A DNA stretch of 64,000 bases, from positions 19,370 to 83,369 of the forward strand of contig CACIJH010000005.1 of NCBI GenBank assembly GCA_902586905.1, given 5' to 3'. Of the stretch, positions 48,251-57,565 are shown in pieces. The position numbers were made by a program, and so were the translations under genes. The DNA comes from an uncultured Bacteroidota bacterium (lineage in GTDB: Bacteria > Bacteroidota > Bacteroidia > Flavobacteriales > Flavobacteriaceae). Position 1 is the first letter of the stretch, and the number at the start of each line of letters is the position of its first letter. Under the pieces are notes generated by a model. That model saw only the letters and a program-made list of their open reading frames with translations. It had not been told where the DNA came from and searched no databases.

Positions 48251-49333
48251 ATGATGATTCGTACAGAATTTGTTCCTACAGGTGGGGAGATGGAAATTTC
48301 CTTATTCAAAACCACTCGGACAGCACCGAGCAACATTGCTTTGGTGAAATACTGGGGAAAAAAAGAGTTACAAATCCCTTGCAATCCCTCTGTTAGTTTT
48401 ACGCTCGATCAATGTCGCACAACAACCACTGTTCGATTTGAAAAACAACTTGATGCAAAAGATGATGTTGTATTTACAATTCAATATGATGGAAAACCTG
48501 CGCCTTCATTTGAACCCAAAATCAAAACCTTTATCGATAGGATACTAGCATATGCTCCTTATCTAAAGCAGTATAGCCTTGCAATCGATACATCAAATTC
48601 TTTTCCCCACAGTAGTGGAATTGCTTCGTCTGCATCTGCTATGGCTGCGCTAGCTGCCGCGATCATGGATTTTGAAAAGCAACTTTATCCTTCAATGACA
48701 AATGATCATCAAACGAAAAAATGCTCCTTTCTAGCTCGATTGGGGTCGGGTAGTGCAGCGCGAAGCGTCGAAGGGCCAGTTGTGCTTTGGGGAGAACACG
48801 CCAATACTCCTGAAAGCAGCAATTTATTTGGCGTTCGATGGACCAAAGGGGCAGAGGTGTTTAATACCTTTAGAGACACTATCCTTTTGGTGGATAAGGA
48901 CGAGAAAGAAGTGAGCAGCACAGTGGGGCATAATCTTATGCACAATCATCCCTTTGCTGAAAGTCGTTTTTTGCTAGCAGAAAAAAACTACCAAGCACTG
49001 CTTGATGTTTTACAAAATGGAGACATGAGTGGCTTTACCAACATTGTAGAGCAAGAAGCATTGAGCTTACACGCCATGATGTTGACCTCTTCTCCATCAT
49101 ATATTTTGATGCATCCCAACACATTGGAAATCATTCAAAGGGTGCGAAATTTTCGAAACAAAACTGATTTTAACCTCACTTTCACTCTCGATGCTGGGGC
49201 TAATGTTCATTTGCTTTATCCTGAAGATCAATCAAAACACATCGTTGAATTTATTGAATCTGACTTAGGTCAGTTTTGTCAAAACAAGGAATTGATTCAC
49301 GATCGGGTTGGAATGGGACTAAAAAAAGCTTAG
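48251..49333 (+). CDS. mvaD: Diphosphomevalonate decarboxylase
   Basis: 360 residues from ATG 48251. It converts mevalonate diphosphate to isopentenyl diphosphate with ATP. Signatures: TAPSNIALVKYWGKK, the GHMP loop FPHSSGIASSASAMAAL, LGSGSAARSVEGPVVLWG (substrate Ser/Arg) and FTLDAGANVHLLYP (catalytic Asp). Followed at 9-bp spacing by mevalonate kinase and then a prenyltransferase, forming an isoprenoid operon. Confidence 0.95.
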   Translation: MMIRTEFVPTGGEMEISLFKTTRTAPSNIALVKYWGKKELQIPCNPSVSFTLDQCRTTTTVRFEKQLDAKDDVVFTIQYDGKPAPSFEPKIKTFIDRILAYAPYLKQYSLAIDTSNSFPHSSGIASSASAMAALAAAIMDFEKQLYPSMTNDHQTKKCSFLARLGSGSAARSVEGPVVLWGEHANTPESSNLFGVRWTKGAEVFNTFRDTILLVDKDEKEVSSTVGHNLMHNHPFAESRFLLAEKNYQALLDVLQNGDMSGFTNIVEQEALSLHAMMLTSSPSYILMHPNTLEIIQRVRNFRNKTDFNLTFTLDAGANVHLLYPEDQSKHIVEFIESDLGQFCQNKELIHDRVGMGLKKA

Positions 49334-49342
49334 TTTTATCAC

Positions 49343-50272
49343 ATGAAAGGGCCATTGTTTTACGCCAAAATTTTACTATTTGGAGAGTACGGAATCATCA
49401 AAGATGCCAAAGGCTTATCCATTCCTTACAACTTTTACAAAGGAGCCCTTAAAATTTCCAATACAAAAACTGATTTGGCAAAAGCTTCCAATCAGAAGCT
49501 AACTGAATTTGCTGATTATCTTGAAAACTTAGACAGCAAATTGGTGTCTTTCAACTCCGAGCAATTTCGTCTGGATTTGAGCAGAGGATTATACTTTGAT
49601 AGTAGTATTCCACAAGGCTATGGTATTGGCAGTAGTGGTGCGTTGGTTGCAGCGATTTATGATCGTTATGCCAACAATAAAATCACAATTTTGGAAAACC
49701 TTACACGTGATAAGCTGTTGAAACTCAAACAGATTTTTGGATTGATGGAATCTTTTTTTCATGGGCAGTCTTCAGGTTTAGACCCACTCAATAGTTTTTT
49801 GAGTTTGCCCATTCTTATTCTTTCCAAAGATGTTTTAGAAGCTACAGGAATTCCATCGCAGTCGCAAGCTGGAAAAGGTGCTGTGTTTTTACTCGACAGT
49901 GGAACGATGGGAGAAACTGCCCCCATGGTCAATATCTTTATGCAGAATATGGAGTCAGCTTCATTTCGTAAAATGGTCAAAGAAAAGTTTATCTCCTACT
50001 CTGATAACTGCGTTGAACACTTTTTAAATGGAGATATCAAATCTTTATTTGGCGATTTGAAGAGGCTTTCTAATACTGTTCTAACTCATTTTAAACCCAT
50101 GATTCCAAAGCAGTTTCACGATTTGTGGAAAACAGGTATTGATACCAATGCTTATTATCTCAAACTATGTGGATCGGGTGGAGGTGGATACATTCTTGGC
50201 TTCACTGAAGATATTTCCAAGGCGAGAGATGTATTGAAAGATCATCGTTTGGAAGTGGTATATACCTTCTAA
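49343..50272 (+). CDS. Mevalonate kinase-like GHMP kinase
   Basis: 309 residues: N-terminal YAKILLFGEYGIIKD, ATP loop IPQGYGIGSSGALVAAIYDRY, GLMESFFHGQSSGLDPL (substrate/Mg region) and C-terminal KLCGSGGGGYILGF. The order of motifs and the position directly after mvaD indicate mevalonate kinase, which makes 5-phosphomevalonate; a phosphomevalonate kinase role cannot be excluded by eye. Confidence 0.85.
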   Translation: MKGPLFYAKILLFGEYGIIKDAKGLSIPYNFYKGALKISNTKTDLAKASNQKLTEFADYLENLDSKLVSFNSEQFRLDLSRGLYFDSSIPQGYGIGSSGALVAAIYDRYANNKITILENLTRDKLLKLKQIFGLMESFFHGQSSGLDPLNSFLSLPILILSKDVLEATGIPSQSQAGKGAVFLLDSGTMGETAPMVNIFMQNMESASFRKMVKEKFISYSDNCVEHFLNGDIKSLFGDLKRLSNTVLTHFKPMIPKQFHDLWKTGIDTNAYYLKLCGSGGGGYILGFTEDISKARDVLKDHRLEVVYTF

Positions 50273-50282
50273 TTTTTTTGCT

Positions 50283-51164
50283 ATGCCCACTAGAAAAGGC
50301 ATAATTCTTAAATCAATAAGCTTGCTATCGTTGGTAAGAGGTCAAAATCTTATGGTTTTGGTCATTGCCCAACTCCTCTCTGCTGCTTTTATTTTTTCAT
50401 CTGCCATAAGTCCTAGAGAAACAATTTTGGACATCAATCTTTGGTTGATTGTTTGTGCAACCATGCTCTCTGTTGCAGCTGGGTATATCATCAATGCATT
50501 TTTTGATCAAGAAAAAGATTTGATTAATCGACCACAAAAAACCCTGTTGGAAACAAACATATCTATACGATCAAAAATGATTGGGTATATTTTCTTGAAT
50601 GGGACTGCTGTGTTGGTGGCGAGCAGTGTTTCGCAAAGGTCTGCTTTGTTCTTTTGCGCATATATCGCTTCAATGGCGTTTTACTCTGCATTTTTGAAGA
50701 GATATTTGTTCATTGGAAATATTGGTTCTGCACTGCTAACAGTACTTCCATTTTTTGCCATAACTGTCTATTTCAAGAACTTTTCAGTCGAAATGTTTAC
50801 TCTCGCTTCCTATCTATTGTTGCTCATCTCTATCAAAGAATTGCTTAAAGACCTCTGTAATATCAAGGGAGATTTATCAAACAATTATAAAACCATACCC
50901 ACTGTTTATGGCGAGAACAGGGCCAAACGACTCATTTCCCTTTTGGTCGTTTTTTGTTTTGGTGTTTTTCTGTTGTTGTATTTCTTTTTTTCCTTACAAA
51001 GTATGGTCTATTATTTTCTGGCTAGCTTATGTTTTCTTGTGTTCCTCACAGTACTGTTGTGGGTATCCTCAAAACCCAAACAATTGGTATTGCTGTTGTT
51101 TGGCATAAAAGCACTTATCGTACTTGGAATCATCTGCTTACCATTGTTGAAAATCCCAATATAG
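50283..51164 (+). CDS. UbiA-family prenyltransferase (geranylgeranylglycerol-phosphate geranylgeranyltransferase-like)
   Basis: 293 residues with eight or nine membrane helices. The two Asp-rich motifs of the UbiA family are visible: NAFFDQEKDLINRP (NxxxDxxxD) and KDLCNIKGD (DxxxD). Relatives in this phylum carry the name of the archaeal ether-lipid enzyme, but the acceptor in bacteria is not established. It follows mevalonate kinase by 10 bp, which supports an isoprenoid substrate. Confidence 0.8.
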   Translation: MPTRKGIILKSISLLSLVRGQNLMVLVIAQLLSAAFIFSSAISPRETILDINLWLIVCATMLSVAAGYIINAFFDQEKDLINRPQKTLLETNISIRSKMIGYIFLNGTAVLVASSVSQRSALFFCAYIASMAFYSAFLKRYLFIGNIGSALLTVLPFFAITVYFKNFSVEMFTLASYLLLLISIKELLKDLCNIKGDLSNNYKTIPTVYGENRAKRLISLLVVFCFGVFLLLYFFFSLQSMVYYFLASLCFLVFLTVLLWVSSKPKQLVLLLFGIKALIVLGIICLPLLKIPI

Positions 51165-51182
51165 TTATCATACCTTTGCCAA

Positions 51183-51935
51183 ATGATGAGAAGAAAAAAA
51201 CCAACTGCAAAGAAATCAACTTCCTCGAATACAACTCGACTCAATAAATATATCGCCCATGCTGGCATTTGCTCTCGTAGAGAGGCTGACATGCACATCA
51301 GTTTGGGTGTGGTGGAGGTCAATAATAAAGTTATGACTGAGCTTGGTTATCAGGTCAAGGAAGGTGATGTAGTTCATTTTGATGGTAAACGCATAACCCC
51401 AGAGAAAAAGGCCTATGTGCTTTTGAACAAACCAAAAGGATTTATCACAACAACAAAAGATGAAAAAGGTCGAAAAACTGTAATGGATTTGATTGCAAAA
51501 TCGACCCCATCGAGGGTTGTGCCAGTTGGGCGTTTAGATCGCCCTACAACAGGCTTACTCCTCTTTACCAATGATGGAGATTTGGCAAAAAAACTCACAC
51601 ACCCTTCTTCGATGGTGAAAAAGCTTTATCACGTGGTGCTTTCCAAAAGTTTAAAACCACATGATTTGGCACAGATTCGGCGGGGACTTAGTCTCGATGA
51701 TGGCCTTGTTCAAGTAGATGAGGTCAGCTATGTCAAAGGTGCAAGTAAAAGAGAAATTGGATTGGAAATTCACTCGGGGCGCAACAGGATCGTGAGGCGT
51801 ATATTTGAGCATATGGGATATGAAGTCATAGCGCTAGATCGTGTTGTTTTTGCGGGTTTAACCAAAAAAGATCTTCCAAGAGGCACTTGGCGTCACCTGT
51901 CGAAACAAGAAATAGATTATTTGAAAATGTTATAA
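51183..51935 (+). CDS. rRNA pseudouridine synthase, RsuA/RluB type
   Basis: 250 residues: Lys-rich start, S4 RNA-binding domain (LNKYIAHAGICSRREADMHI) and the pseudouridine synthase domain with GRLDRPTTGLLLFTNDG (catalytic Asp) and SGRNRIVRRIFEHMGYEV. Probably RluB-like, acting on 23S rRNA; the exact uridine is not deducible. It follows the prenyltransferase by 18 bp and is closed by a hairpin shared with tRNA-Phe. Confidence 0.92.
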   Translation: MMRRKKPTAKKSTSSNTTRLNKYIAHAGICSRREADMHISLGVVEVNNKVMTELGYQVKEGDVVHFDGKRITPEKKAYVLLNKPKGFITTTKDEKGRKTVMDLIAKSTPSRVVPVGRLDRPTTGLLLFTNDGDLAKKLTHPSSMVKKLYHVVLSKSLKPHDLAQIRRGLSLDDGLVQVDEVSYVKGASKREIGLEIHSGRNRIVRRIFEHMGYEVIALDRVVFAGLTKKDLPRGTWRHLSKQEIDYLKML

Positions 51936-51969
51936 AAAAAAACTCCGAGTTTTATTAAACTCGGAGTTT
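51934..51969. terminator. Bidirectional terminator between the pseudouridine synthase gene and tRNA-Phe
   Basis: AAACTCCGAGTTT and AAACTCGGAGTTT form a long, perfectly paired stem with a 3-4 base loop. It is flanked on the left by a run of A residues, which gives a T-run on the minus strand for the tRNA; on the plus strand the right arm ends in TTT. Confidence 0.85.
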
Positions 51970-51970
51970 G

Positions 51971-52043
51971 TGGTACCTCCAGGAATCGAACCAGGGACAC
52001 AAGGATTTTCAGTCCTTTGCTCTACCAACTGAGCTAAGGTACC
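51971..52043 (-). tRNA. tRNA-Phe (anticodon GAA)
   Basis: The minus strand folds as a normal 73-nt cloverleaf: acceptor stem GGTACCT / AGGTACC, D-arm AGCTCAGTTGGTAGAGC, anticodon arm GGACTGAAAATCC with GAA, T-arm CCTGGTTCGATTCCAGG, discriminator A. The 3' CCA is not encoded (CAA follows). Confidence 0.97.
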
Positions 52044-52136
52044 ATGCACTTTGGCAGATGCAAATATAAAACCCTTTATAGAATTGACAAGGGACTATTG
52101 AAAATTGAAGTACATTAGCACTAACAAAGTATCGTT

Positions 52137-52856
52137 TTGAATCTCACAATAGATATCGGAAACACAAACACCAAGCTCGGGTTTTTTGAAGGTTTGGAGT
52201 TGAAATCTACAGAGAAGTATAGAACCAACGAACCCATCGAATGGAAATCGATTGTCTCGACAAATAAAGTCTCCCATGCCATTGTTTCTCAGGTTGGAAA
52301 TCAACAGTTAGCACTTGATGACCTCTACGCCAACACCCAATGTTTGGAGGTGCATCATCAGCTTCAACTCCCATTTACATCTGCATATGAGCCTTTTACG
52401 AATTTGGGGATTGATCGAGTTGTGGGATTGGCAGCTGCAACATACTTGTTTCCCAAAACAAATGCCCTGATTATCGATGCAGGGACTTGTATCACCTATG
52501 ATTTTATCACTGCAAGTGAAAATCATCTTGGAGGTATCATCAGTCCTGGTCTCGCCATGAGATATCAAGCCATGCACAAAAACACATATCAATTGCCAAA
52601 CTTGGAGATACAGCAGCCCGCTGTATTTCCACCTACAAATACCAATGAAGCCATACATCATGGGGTTATCTCTGGTGTGACAGCTGAAATAGAGGCATTT
52701 ATCAAGAGATTTGAGACTCATACACCAAATTTTATGACAATTTTAACAGGTGGAGACGCTGGTTTCTTGTCTAAACGAGTAAAAAATAGCATCTTAGCGG
52801 ACGCAAATTTTTTAGCATTTGGATTAAATCTTTTGCTCGAAACGAATAAGTCATAG
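52137..52856 (+). CDS. coaX: Type III pantothenate kinase
   Basis: 239 residues from a TTG start at 52137 (MNLTIDIGNTNTKLGFF, which must begin with the phosphate-binding strand). Further motifs: GIDRVVGLAAA, IIDAGTCITYDFI and GGIISPGLAMR. It phosphorylates pantothenate as the first step of CoA synthesis; type III enzymes need a monovalent cation and are not feedback-inhibited by CoA. The next gene begins at the base after its stop. Confidence 0.95.
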   Translation: MNLTIDIGNTNTKLGFFEGLELKSTEKYRTNEPIEWKSIVSTNKVSHAIVSQVGNQQLALDDLYANTQCLEVHHQLQLPFTSAYEPFTNLGIDRVVGLAAATYLFPKTNALIIDAGTCITYDFITASENHLGGIISPGLAMRYQAMHKNTYQLPNLEIQQPAVFPPTNTNEAIHHGVISGVTAEIEAFIKRFETHTPNFMTILTGGDAGFLSKRVKNSILADANFLAFGLNLLLETNKS

Positions 52857-54104
52857 ATGACTCGCTATTTTATTATCACATTCCTTTTCATTACACATCT
52901 TGTGTCTGCTCAAAAGGGTACATTATCCCCTTACTCTTTTTATGGTTTGGGAGAACCCTTGTTTGAAGGAACCATAGACCAAAGATCTATGGGTGGTTTG
53001 GTCGCACACGTCGATAGTATTCACTTCAACATCTCGTCGCCTGCATCGTTGGCCGATCTCAAACTTATCAATTACGCAGTAGGGGCGAATCATTCAAGCC
53101 GAAAATTTAGTTCTGAAGACAATTCGACGAACAATGTCACTGCTGGGATTGATTATATGTCAGTAGCCATTCCGACCAAATACTTTGGATTTGGTTTTGG
53201 TTTAATTCCAAAAACGGCAGTTGGTTATCGATTGAGTGTTGATGATCAAGTTGATGGGGTGAACACCAATTCGAATTATGAAGGAAGTGGAGGAATCAAC
53301 CAAGTTTTCTTTTCATTGGGTTTCTCTCCGGTAAAAAATGCAGGAATCGGACTAGCAGTACATTATAATTTTGGATCAATCTCACGATTTCATACCCGTC
53401 AAGACGAAGGTATTGATTTGCTCTCACAATTGGCCAGTGAATCAGAAATAAGAGGAGTTGAGTTGAATCTTTCATCATATTATAAGATTGATCTTTCAAA
53501 TCGTCTTCAGATGCAATTGCACTATGCATATCAACCTAGTGCAGACCTAGAATCTTTGAATTCTCGAACAATATCAACATTTACATCACTTGGTGAATCA
53601 CGTGATTTTCAAGATGTAAACCTCTCCAACGATGGTCTCGATGAAACGATCAGTAGATTACCATCTAAACAAACATTTGGGGGAGGGATTGGCGAGCCTA
53701 AAAAATGGTTTATTGGAGGGCAATGGTCCTCATCAGAAGAGTCTATCGATAATGCATTCTACTCTACAGGATCTGTTCGATATGAACCTGCTACAAAATT
53801 ATCACTCGGGGGGTATTTTATCCCTGAACATGACTCTTTTTCGTCTTATTGGAAACGCATTGTTTATCGCGCTGGTTTTGTATCATCCAAAACAGGAATG
53901 ATTTTAAATGACAAAGCAATCGTTAATACTGGCATAACTTTTGGGGTTGGACTCCCAGTTGCCGGTTTTTCAAATTTGAACATCGGAATCGAATTTGGAA
54001 AATTAGGGGCTGATGGCGAAACCCTTATTCAAGAAAATTATTTCAACACACGCATTGGGTTTTCGCTCAATGATCGTTGGTTTATCAAACGTAAATACAA
54101 TTAA
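52857..54104 (+). CDS. Outer-membrane beta-barrel protein, uncharacterised
   Basis: 415 residues: signal peptide (cut after LVSAQ, ~19), an N-terminal YSFYGLGEPLFEGTIDQRSMGGL and long alternating amphipathic strands ending in FFIGFSLNDRWFIKRKY-like sequence, as in FadL/PorV-like barrels. In flavobacteria such a gene follows coaX. The cargo or function is unknown. It starts directly on the coaX stop. Confidence 0.75.
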   Translation: MTRYFIITFLFITHLVSAQKGTLSPYSFYGLGEPLFEGTIDQRSMGGLVAHVDSIHFNISSPASLADLKLINYAVGANHSSRKFSSEDNSTNNVTAGIDYMSVAIPTKYFGFGFGLIPKTAVGYRLSVDDQVDGVNTNSNYEGSGGINQVFFSLGFSPVKNAGIGLAVHYNFGSISRFHTRQDEGIDLLSQLASESEIRGVELNLSSYYKIDLSNRLQMQLHYAYQPSADLESLNSRTISTFTSLGESRDFQDVNLSNDGLDETISRLPSKQTFGGGIGEPKKWFIGGQWSSSEESIDNAFYSTGSVRYEPATKLSLGGYFIPEHDSFSSYWKRIVYRAGFVSSKTGMILNDKAIVNTGITFGVGLPVAGFSNLNIGIEFGKLGADGETLIQENYFNTRIGFSLNDRWFIKRKYN

Positions 54105-54105
54105 A

Positions 54106-55485
54106 ATGAAAAAATTTACTTTAATCATATTACTCTATTATTCATTTGGAACACTATCTGCACAATCCCCAGCAGACTGTCCAGCCAACCTCAGCATTTT
54201 TGCCGAGTTTGCAAAAGTCAAAAATTACGATTCAGCCTATGCACCTTGGCTCGAAGTAAAAACCCATTGCCCAGAGTTGAACGAAGCAACATATATTTAT
54301 GGAGAACGCATCCTCAACCACAAAATCAAAAACACTGTGGATAATGCAGAGTTCAAAACAATGTTATCGTCTCTTTACGATGATTGGCTAACATATTTCC
54401 CTACAGATAGAAGAGGTAAATCGCAACAAGGGAAAATTTTGGCTGCCAAAGCACAGTCGATGTATGAGCTTGAAACAGCTCCACTGGCAGATATTTATGC
54501 AATTTTTGACCAAGCATACTGTTCTGATGTTGAAAGTTTTAACAATCCAAAAGCACTCTACAATTACTTCAAGACTTTATACACCATGTATAAAAATGGA
54601 AAAGACAATGTGACAATGGATATTTTGTTTTCAAAGTATGAGGATGTTTCTGAAAAATTTAATATCGAAAATCAAAAACTCTCCAAAACATTTGATCGAA
54701 TCATAAAAAAGGAAGATGCTGGCGAAATCTTGACTTCGAGAGATAAACGAAGTAAACGCGTTGCTGAGATCAATTCACGCGCCAATTCGACTTATGCCAA
54801 CAATCTAGATGCCATGATTTCGCAAGAAGCGTCCTGTGAAAACCTGATTCCACTGTATCGATCAAACTTTGATAAAAACAAATCGGATGAGAAATGGCTC
54901 AAACGGGCAGCAAGTCGTATGGATGCTAAAGAGTGTTCAGACGACCCATTGTTTGTTGAGCTTGTCGAAGCTCTTCACAGTCTTAGCCCCTCTGCAGATT
55001 CTGCTTATTATTTGGGTATCTTAAAGGATAAGGCTGGAAACACTACCGAAGCAATCAGTTTCTATGAGGAGTCCCTCAAACTAGAAACAGATACTTATAG
55101 AAAAGCAGAAATAATGTACAAAATCGCTTCAAAACTCAAGAAAAGAGGTTTGAAAAGCCAAGCGAGAAAATATGCAAACCAAGCCTTGTCGAACAAACCA
55201 TCGATGGGTAAAGCATATATTTTGATAGCAGGTTTGTATGCCGACAGTGCCAATGACTGTGGGAATAATCAGTTTGAAAAACAAGCAGTTTATTGGTTGG
55301 CAGCCCAAACCGCACGTCGAGCAGCATCTGTTGATCCATCTTTAAAGAAAACATCCCAAAAACTCGAGGCGAGTTATAGTGGACGAGCACCTTCCAAAAC
55401 CGATATCTTTACACAAGGAAAGGCAGGTGAGGTGATCACGTTTGACTGTTGGATTCGATCATCTATCACTGTTCCCAACTTGTAA
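54106..55485 (+). CDS. Periplasmic TPR-repeat protein
   Basis: 459 residues from ATG 54106 (signal peptide ending TLSAQ); an earlier in-frame ATG lies in the preceding gene. An N-terminal Cys-containing helical region is followed by TPR-like helix pairs in the second half (SAYYLGILKDKAGNTTEAIS, KAEIMYKIASKLKKRGLKSQ, KAYILIAGLYADSANDC). Probably a scaffold in the envelope. It lies between the barrel gene and lptC; the lptC start is 4 bp after its stop. Confidence 0.8.
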   Translation: MKKFTLIILLYYSFGTLSAQSPADCPANLSIFAEFAKVKNYDSAYAPWLEVKTHCPELNEATYIYGERILNHKIKNTVDNAEFKTMLSSLYDDWLTYFPTDRRGKSQQGKILAAKAQSMYELETAPLADIYAIFDQAYCSDVESFNNPKALYNYFKTLYTMYKNGKDNVTMDILFSKYEDVSEKFNIENQKLSKTFDRIIKKEDAGEILTSRDKRSKRVAEINSRANSTYANNLDAMISQEASCENLIPLYRSNFDKNKSDEKWLKRAASRMDAKECSDDPLFVELVEALHSLSPSADSAYYLGILKDKAGNTTEAISFYEESLKLETDTYRKAEIMYKIASKLKKRGLKSQARKYANQALSNKPSMGKAYILIAGLYADSANDCGNNQFEKQAVYWLAAQTARRAASVDPSLKKTSQKLEASYSGRAPSKTDIFTQGKAGEVITFDCWIRSSITVPNL

Positions 55486-55489
55486 GCAC

Positions 55490-56038
55490 ATGACTACCGG
55501 GAGGTATCTTGTTCTTTTGGTTGCAGTGATGTTTGCAAGTTGCACAGATCAGTTTTCAGCTGTGCAACAGATGAATAAGTTCGATGAAATCCCAGTTGGT
55601 ATTACAGAAGATCTCCACTTGATTTACTCTGACTCTGCTCGCAAGGAAGCAGAGCTCATAGCCCCTGTAAATATTGATTTTACAAATCAAAAATTTCCTT
55701 ATTCAGAGTTCCCTGAGGGGTTAGATGCAACTTTGTATGGAGATCGAGGTGAAATCACTTTTATTCGATCGGATTATGGGATCTATTATCCCAAAACTGA
55801 AATCATTGACCTGAGAGGGAATGTGGTCATTTCTGATACAACGGGAACAAAGTTGAACACAAGTCAATTGTACTGGGATGTGGGCAAAGAGTGGTTGTTC
55901 ACAGAAAAAAATTTTACTTTTACCAACAGTTCCTATGACATCAAAGCAGTTCGATTGGATGCCAATCGCTCATTTCAAAAACTGATGACAGGAATGATAA
56001 GGGGTAATATTCTAGTGAAAGACGAAAACATAGATTAA
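55490..56038 (+). CDS. lptC: LptC-family LPS export protein
   Basis: 182 residues from ATG 55490, giving a lipoprotein signal (VMFASC, lipid Cys ~18). OstA/LptC-like domain with repeated beta segments (GDRGEITFIRSDYGIYYPKT, DLRGNVVISDTTGTKLNTSQLYWD). LptC passes lipopolysaccharide from the LptBFG transporter to LptA. A longer start at 55442 overlaps the TPR gene and lacks a signal. Confidence 0.85.
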   Translation: MTTGRYLVLLVAVMFASCTDQFSAVQQMNKFDEIPVGITEDLHLIYSDSARKEAELIAPVNIDFTNQKFPYSEFPEGLDATLYGDRGEITFIRSDYGIYYPKTEIIDLRGNVVISDTTGTKLNTSQLYWDVGKEWLFTEKNFTFTNSSYDIKAVRLDANRSFQKLMTGMIRGNILVKDENID

Positions 56039-56239
56039 ATGAATAAGTTTCATAGATTTTCAGAAAAAATGTATTTGTTTTTTGGTTTCGTATTTATCAT
56101 CGAGGCCATTGTAAACATTCAAAGTATGAATCAGCGTTTTTATATCTCCTGTATATTGGGAGCTGCTGCTTTTGGAATGTTTTTCTTCCGACGTAAGTAT
56201 CGTAAAAAATTTGAAAGTAGAAACCAAAATCAGAAATGA
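56039..56239 (+). CDS. Small two-helix membrane protein
   Basis: 66 residues, two hydrophobic segments (~10-27 and ~38-53) with a basic C-terminus (RRKYRKKFESRNQNQK). It starts at the base after the lptC stop and overlaps the next start by 4 nt, so it is clearly part of the operon. Function unknown. Confidence 0.75.
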   Translation: MNKFHRFSEKMYLFFGFVFIIEAIVNIQSMNQRFYISCILGAAAFGMFFFRRKYRKKFESRNQNQK

Positions 56240-57498
56240 CCTCTGAGCTGTTTGTCATTTTTGGCTGCTTGATGCTATCTGCTTTTTTTTCAGGGATGGA
56301 AATTGCTTTTGTCTCCTCTAGCAGAGTGCGCTTGGCATTGCAAATCAAACAACCTGGGCTAGTGTCCTCTGCCTTGGCAAACATCACCAAAAACCCTTCG
56401 AAATTCATTGCAACCACTTTGGTTGGAAACAATATCGCGCTAGTCATTTATGGATTGTTTATGGGAGACTTCATCATCTCTAAAATCTATCCTGATATGG
56501 TGGGGGTTGATGACTTGACGCTTTCGATTGTTTTTATACAAACTGTTATTTCTGCAGTAGTAATTTTGATTACTGCAGAATTTTTACCCAAAGTTGTGTT
56601 TCAGATTTATGCCAATGCTTTGCTGCAATTTTTTGCAATTCCAACAGTCTTCTTTTATCATATATTGAGCCCTTTGACAGATGCATTTTTGTGGTTTTCT
56701 AATGTCATTCTAAAACGCTTTTTTAAAACGAGTGAGGATCATATCCCAACAGCTTTTTCCAGAGTTGATCTCGAAGAATATGTGAGTGAACAGGTCGAAT
56801 CGACAGATGATGAAGAGCTCGACAGTGAGGTACAAATTTTCCACAATGCATTGACATTCAACGATCGAAAAGCGAGAGAAATTATGGTTCCTCGAGCTGA
56901 AGTAACTGCTGTCGATCGCTATGTGTCCAACAAGGAACTTATTAGCCTTTTTTCAAGTACTGGTTTTTCAAAAATTTTGGTCTATAAGGGAAACCTAGAC
57001 AATGTGGTTGGATATGTTCATGCATTTGACTTATTTAAAAAACCAAAAAATATTCGTTCGATTACACATCCTGTCGAATTTGTACCAGAATCGATGTTGA
57101 TTAAAGATATTTTGAATTCTCTTACCAAAAAGCGAAAAAGCATTGCCATAGTGCTTGACGAGTATGGTGGTACAGCTGGAATGATCACCTTAGAAGACAT
57201 CGTTGAGGAGTTGTTTGGAGAAATAGAAGATGAATACGATCAGGTCGATTTAATCGAGTTAAAGCTTGAATCTGGCGATTATCTGCTTTCAGCCAGACTC
57301 GAGGTCGATTATCTCAACGACAAATACAAGCTCGACTTGATCGAAGATGATCAATATGAAACTTTAGGGGGTTACATCGTTCATCACACGCAAAGTATCC
57401 CTAAAAAAGGCGAAATCGTTGAAATTGGAGAATACAAATTTGAAATCCAAAAGGTAACAGCAAGCAAAATTGAACTTATTAAAATCCTTGCCAAATAA
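56236..57498 (+). CDS. CNNM/CorC-type (hemolysin C family) membrane protein
   Basis: 420 residues: DUF21 membrane domain with four helices (~1-180), a CBS pair (AREIMVPRAEVTAVD, SIAIVLDEYGGTAGMITLEDIVEELFGEIEDE) and the CorC_HlyC C-terminal domain. Such proteins are linked to magnesium/cobalt homeostasis. GldE of Flavobacterium belongs to the same superfamily, but gldD and ssb, its usual neighbours, are not here, so I do not use that name. Confidence 0.88.
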   Translation: MTSELFVIFGCLMLSAFFSGMEIAFVSSSRVRLALQIKQPGLVSSALANITKNPSKFIATTLVGNNIALVIYGLFMGDFIISKIYPDMVGVDDLTLSIVFIQTVISAVVILITAEFLPKVVFQIYANALLQFFAIPTVFFYHILSPLTDAFLWFSNVILKRFFKTSEDHIPTAFSRVDLEEYVSEQVESTDDEELDSEVQIFHNALTFNDRKAREIMVPRAEVTAVDRYVSNKELISLFSSTGFSKILVYKGNLDNVVGYVHAFDLFKKPKNIRSITHPVEFVPESMLIKDILNSLTKKRKSIAIVLDEYGGTAGMITLEDIVEELFGEIEDEYDQVDLIELKLESGDYLLSARLEVDYLNDKYKLDLIEDDQYETLGGYIVHHTQSIPKKGEIVEIGEYKFEIQKVTASKIELIKILAK

Positions 57499-57536
57499 GA
57501 GCTTCTAAACATCTTTTTTTTCAACCAAAGAAGTTG

Positions 57537-57544
57537 TATTTTCG
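57537..57544 (+). promoter_or_regulatory. Putative -7 box of the peptidyl-prolyl isomerase gene
   Basis: TATTTTCG fits TAnnTTTG with one mismatch, 21 bp before ATG 57566. Confidence 0.35.
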
Positions 57545-57565
57545 CATCTATCAAAAAAATAACTC

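Noticed and set aside
56236-57498. gldE
   Set aside because: Same superfamily, but gldD and ssb are not adjacent and the gene sits in an lptC operon.
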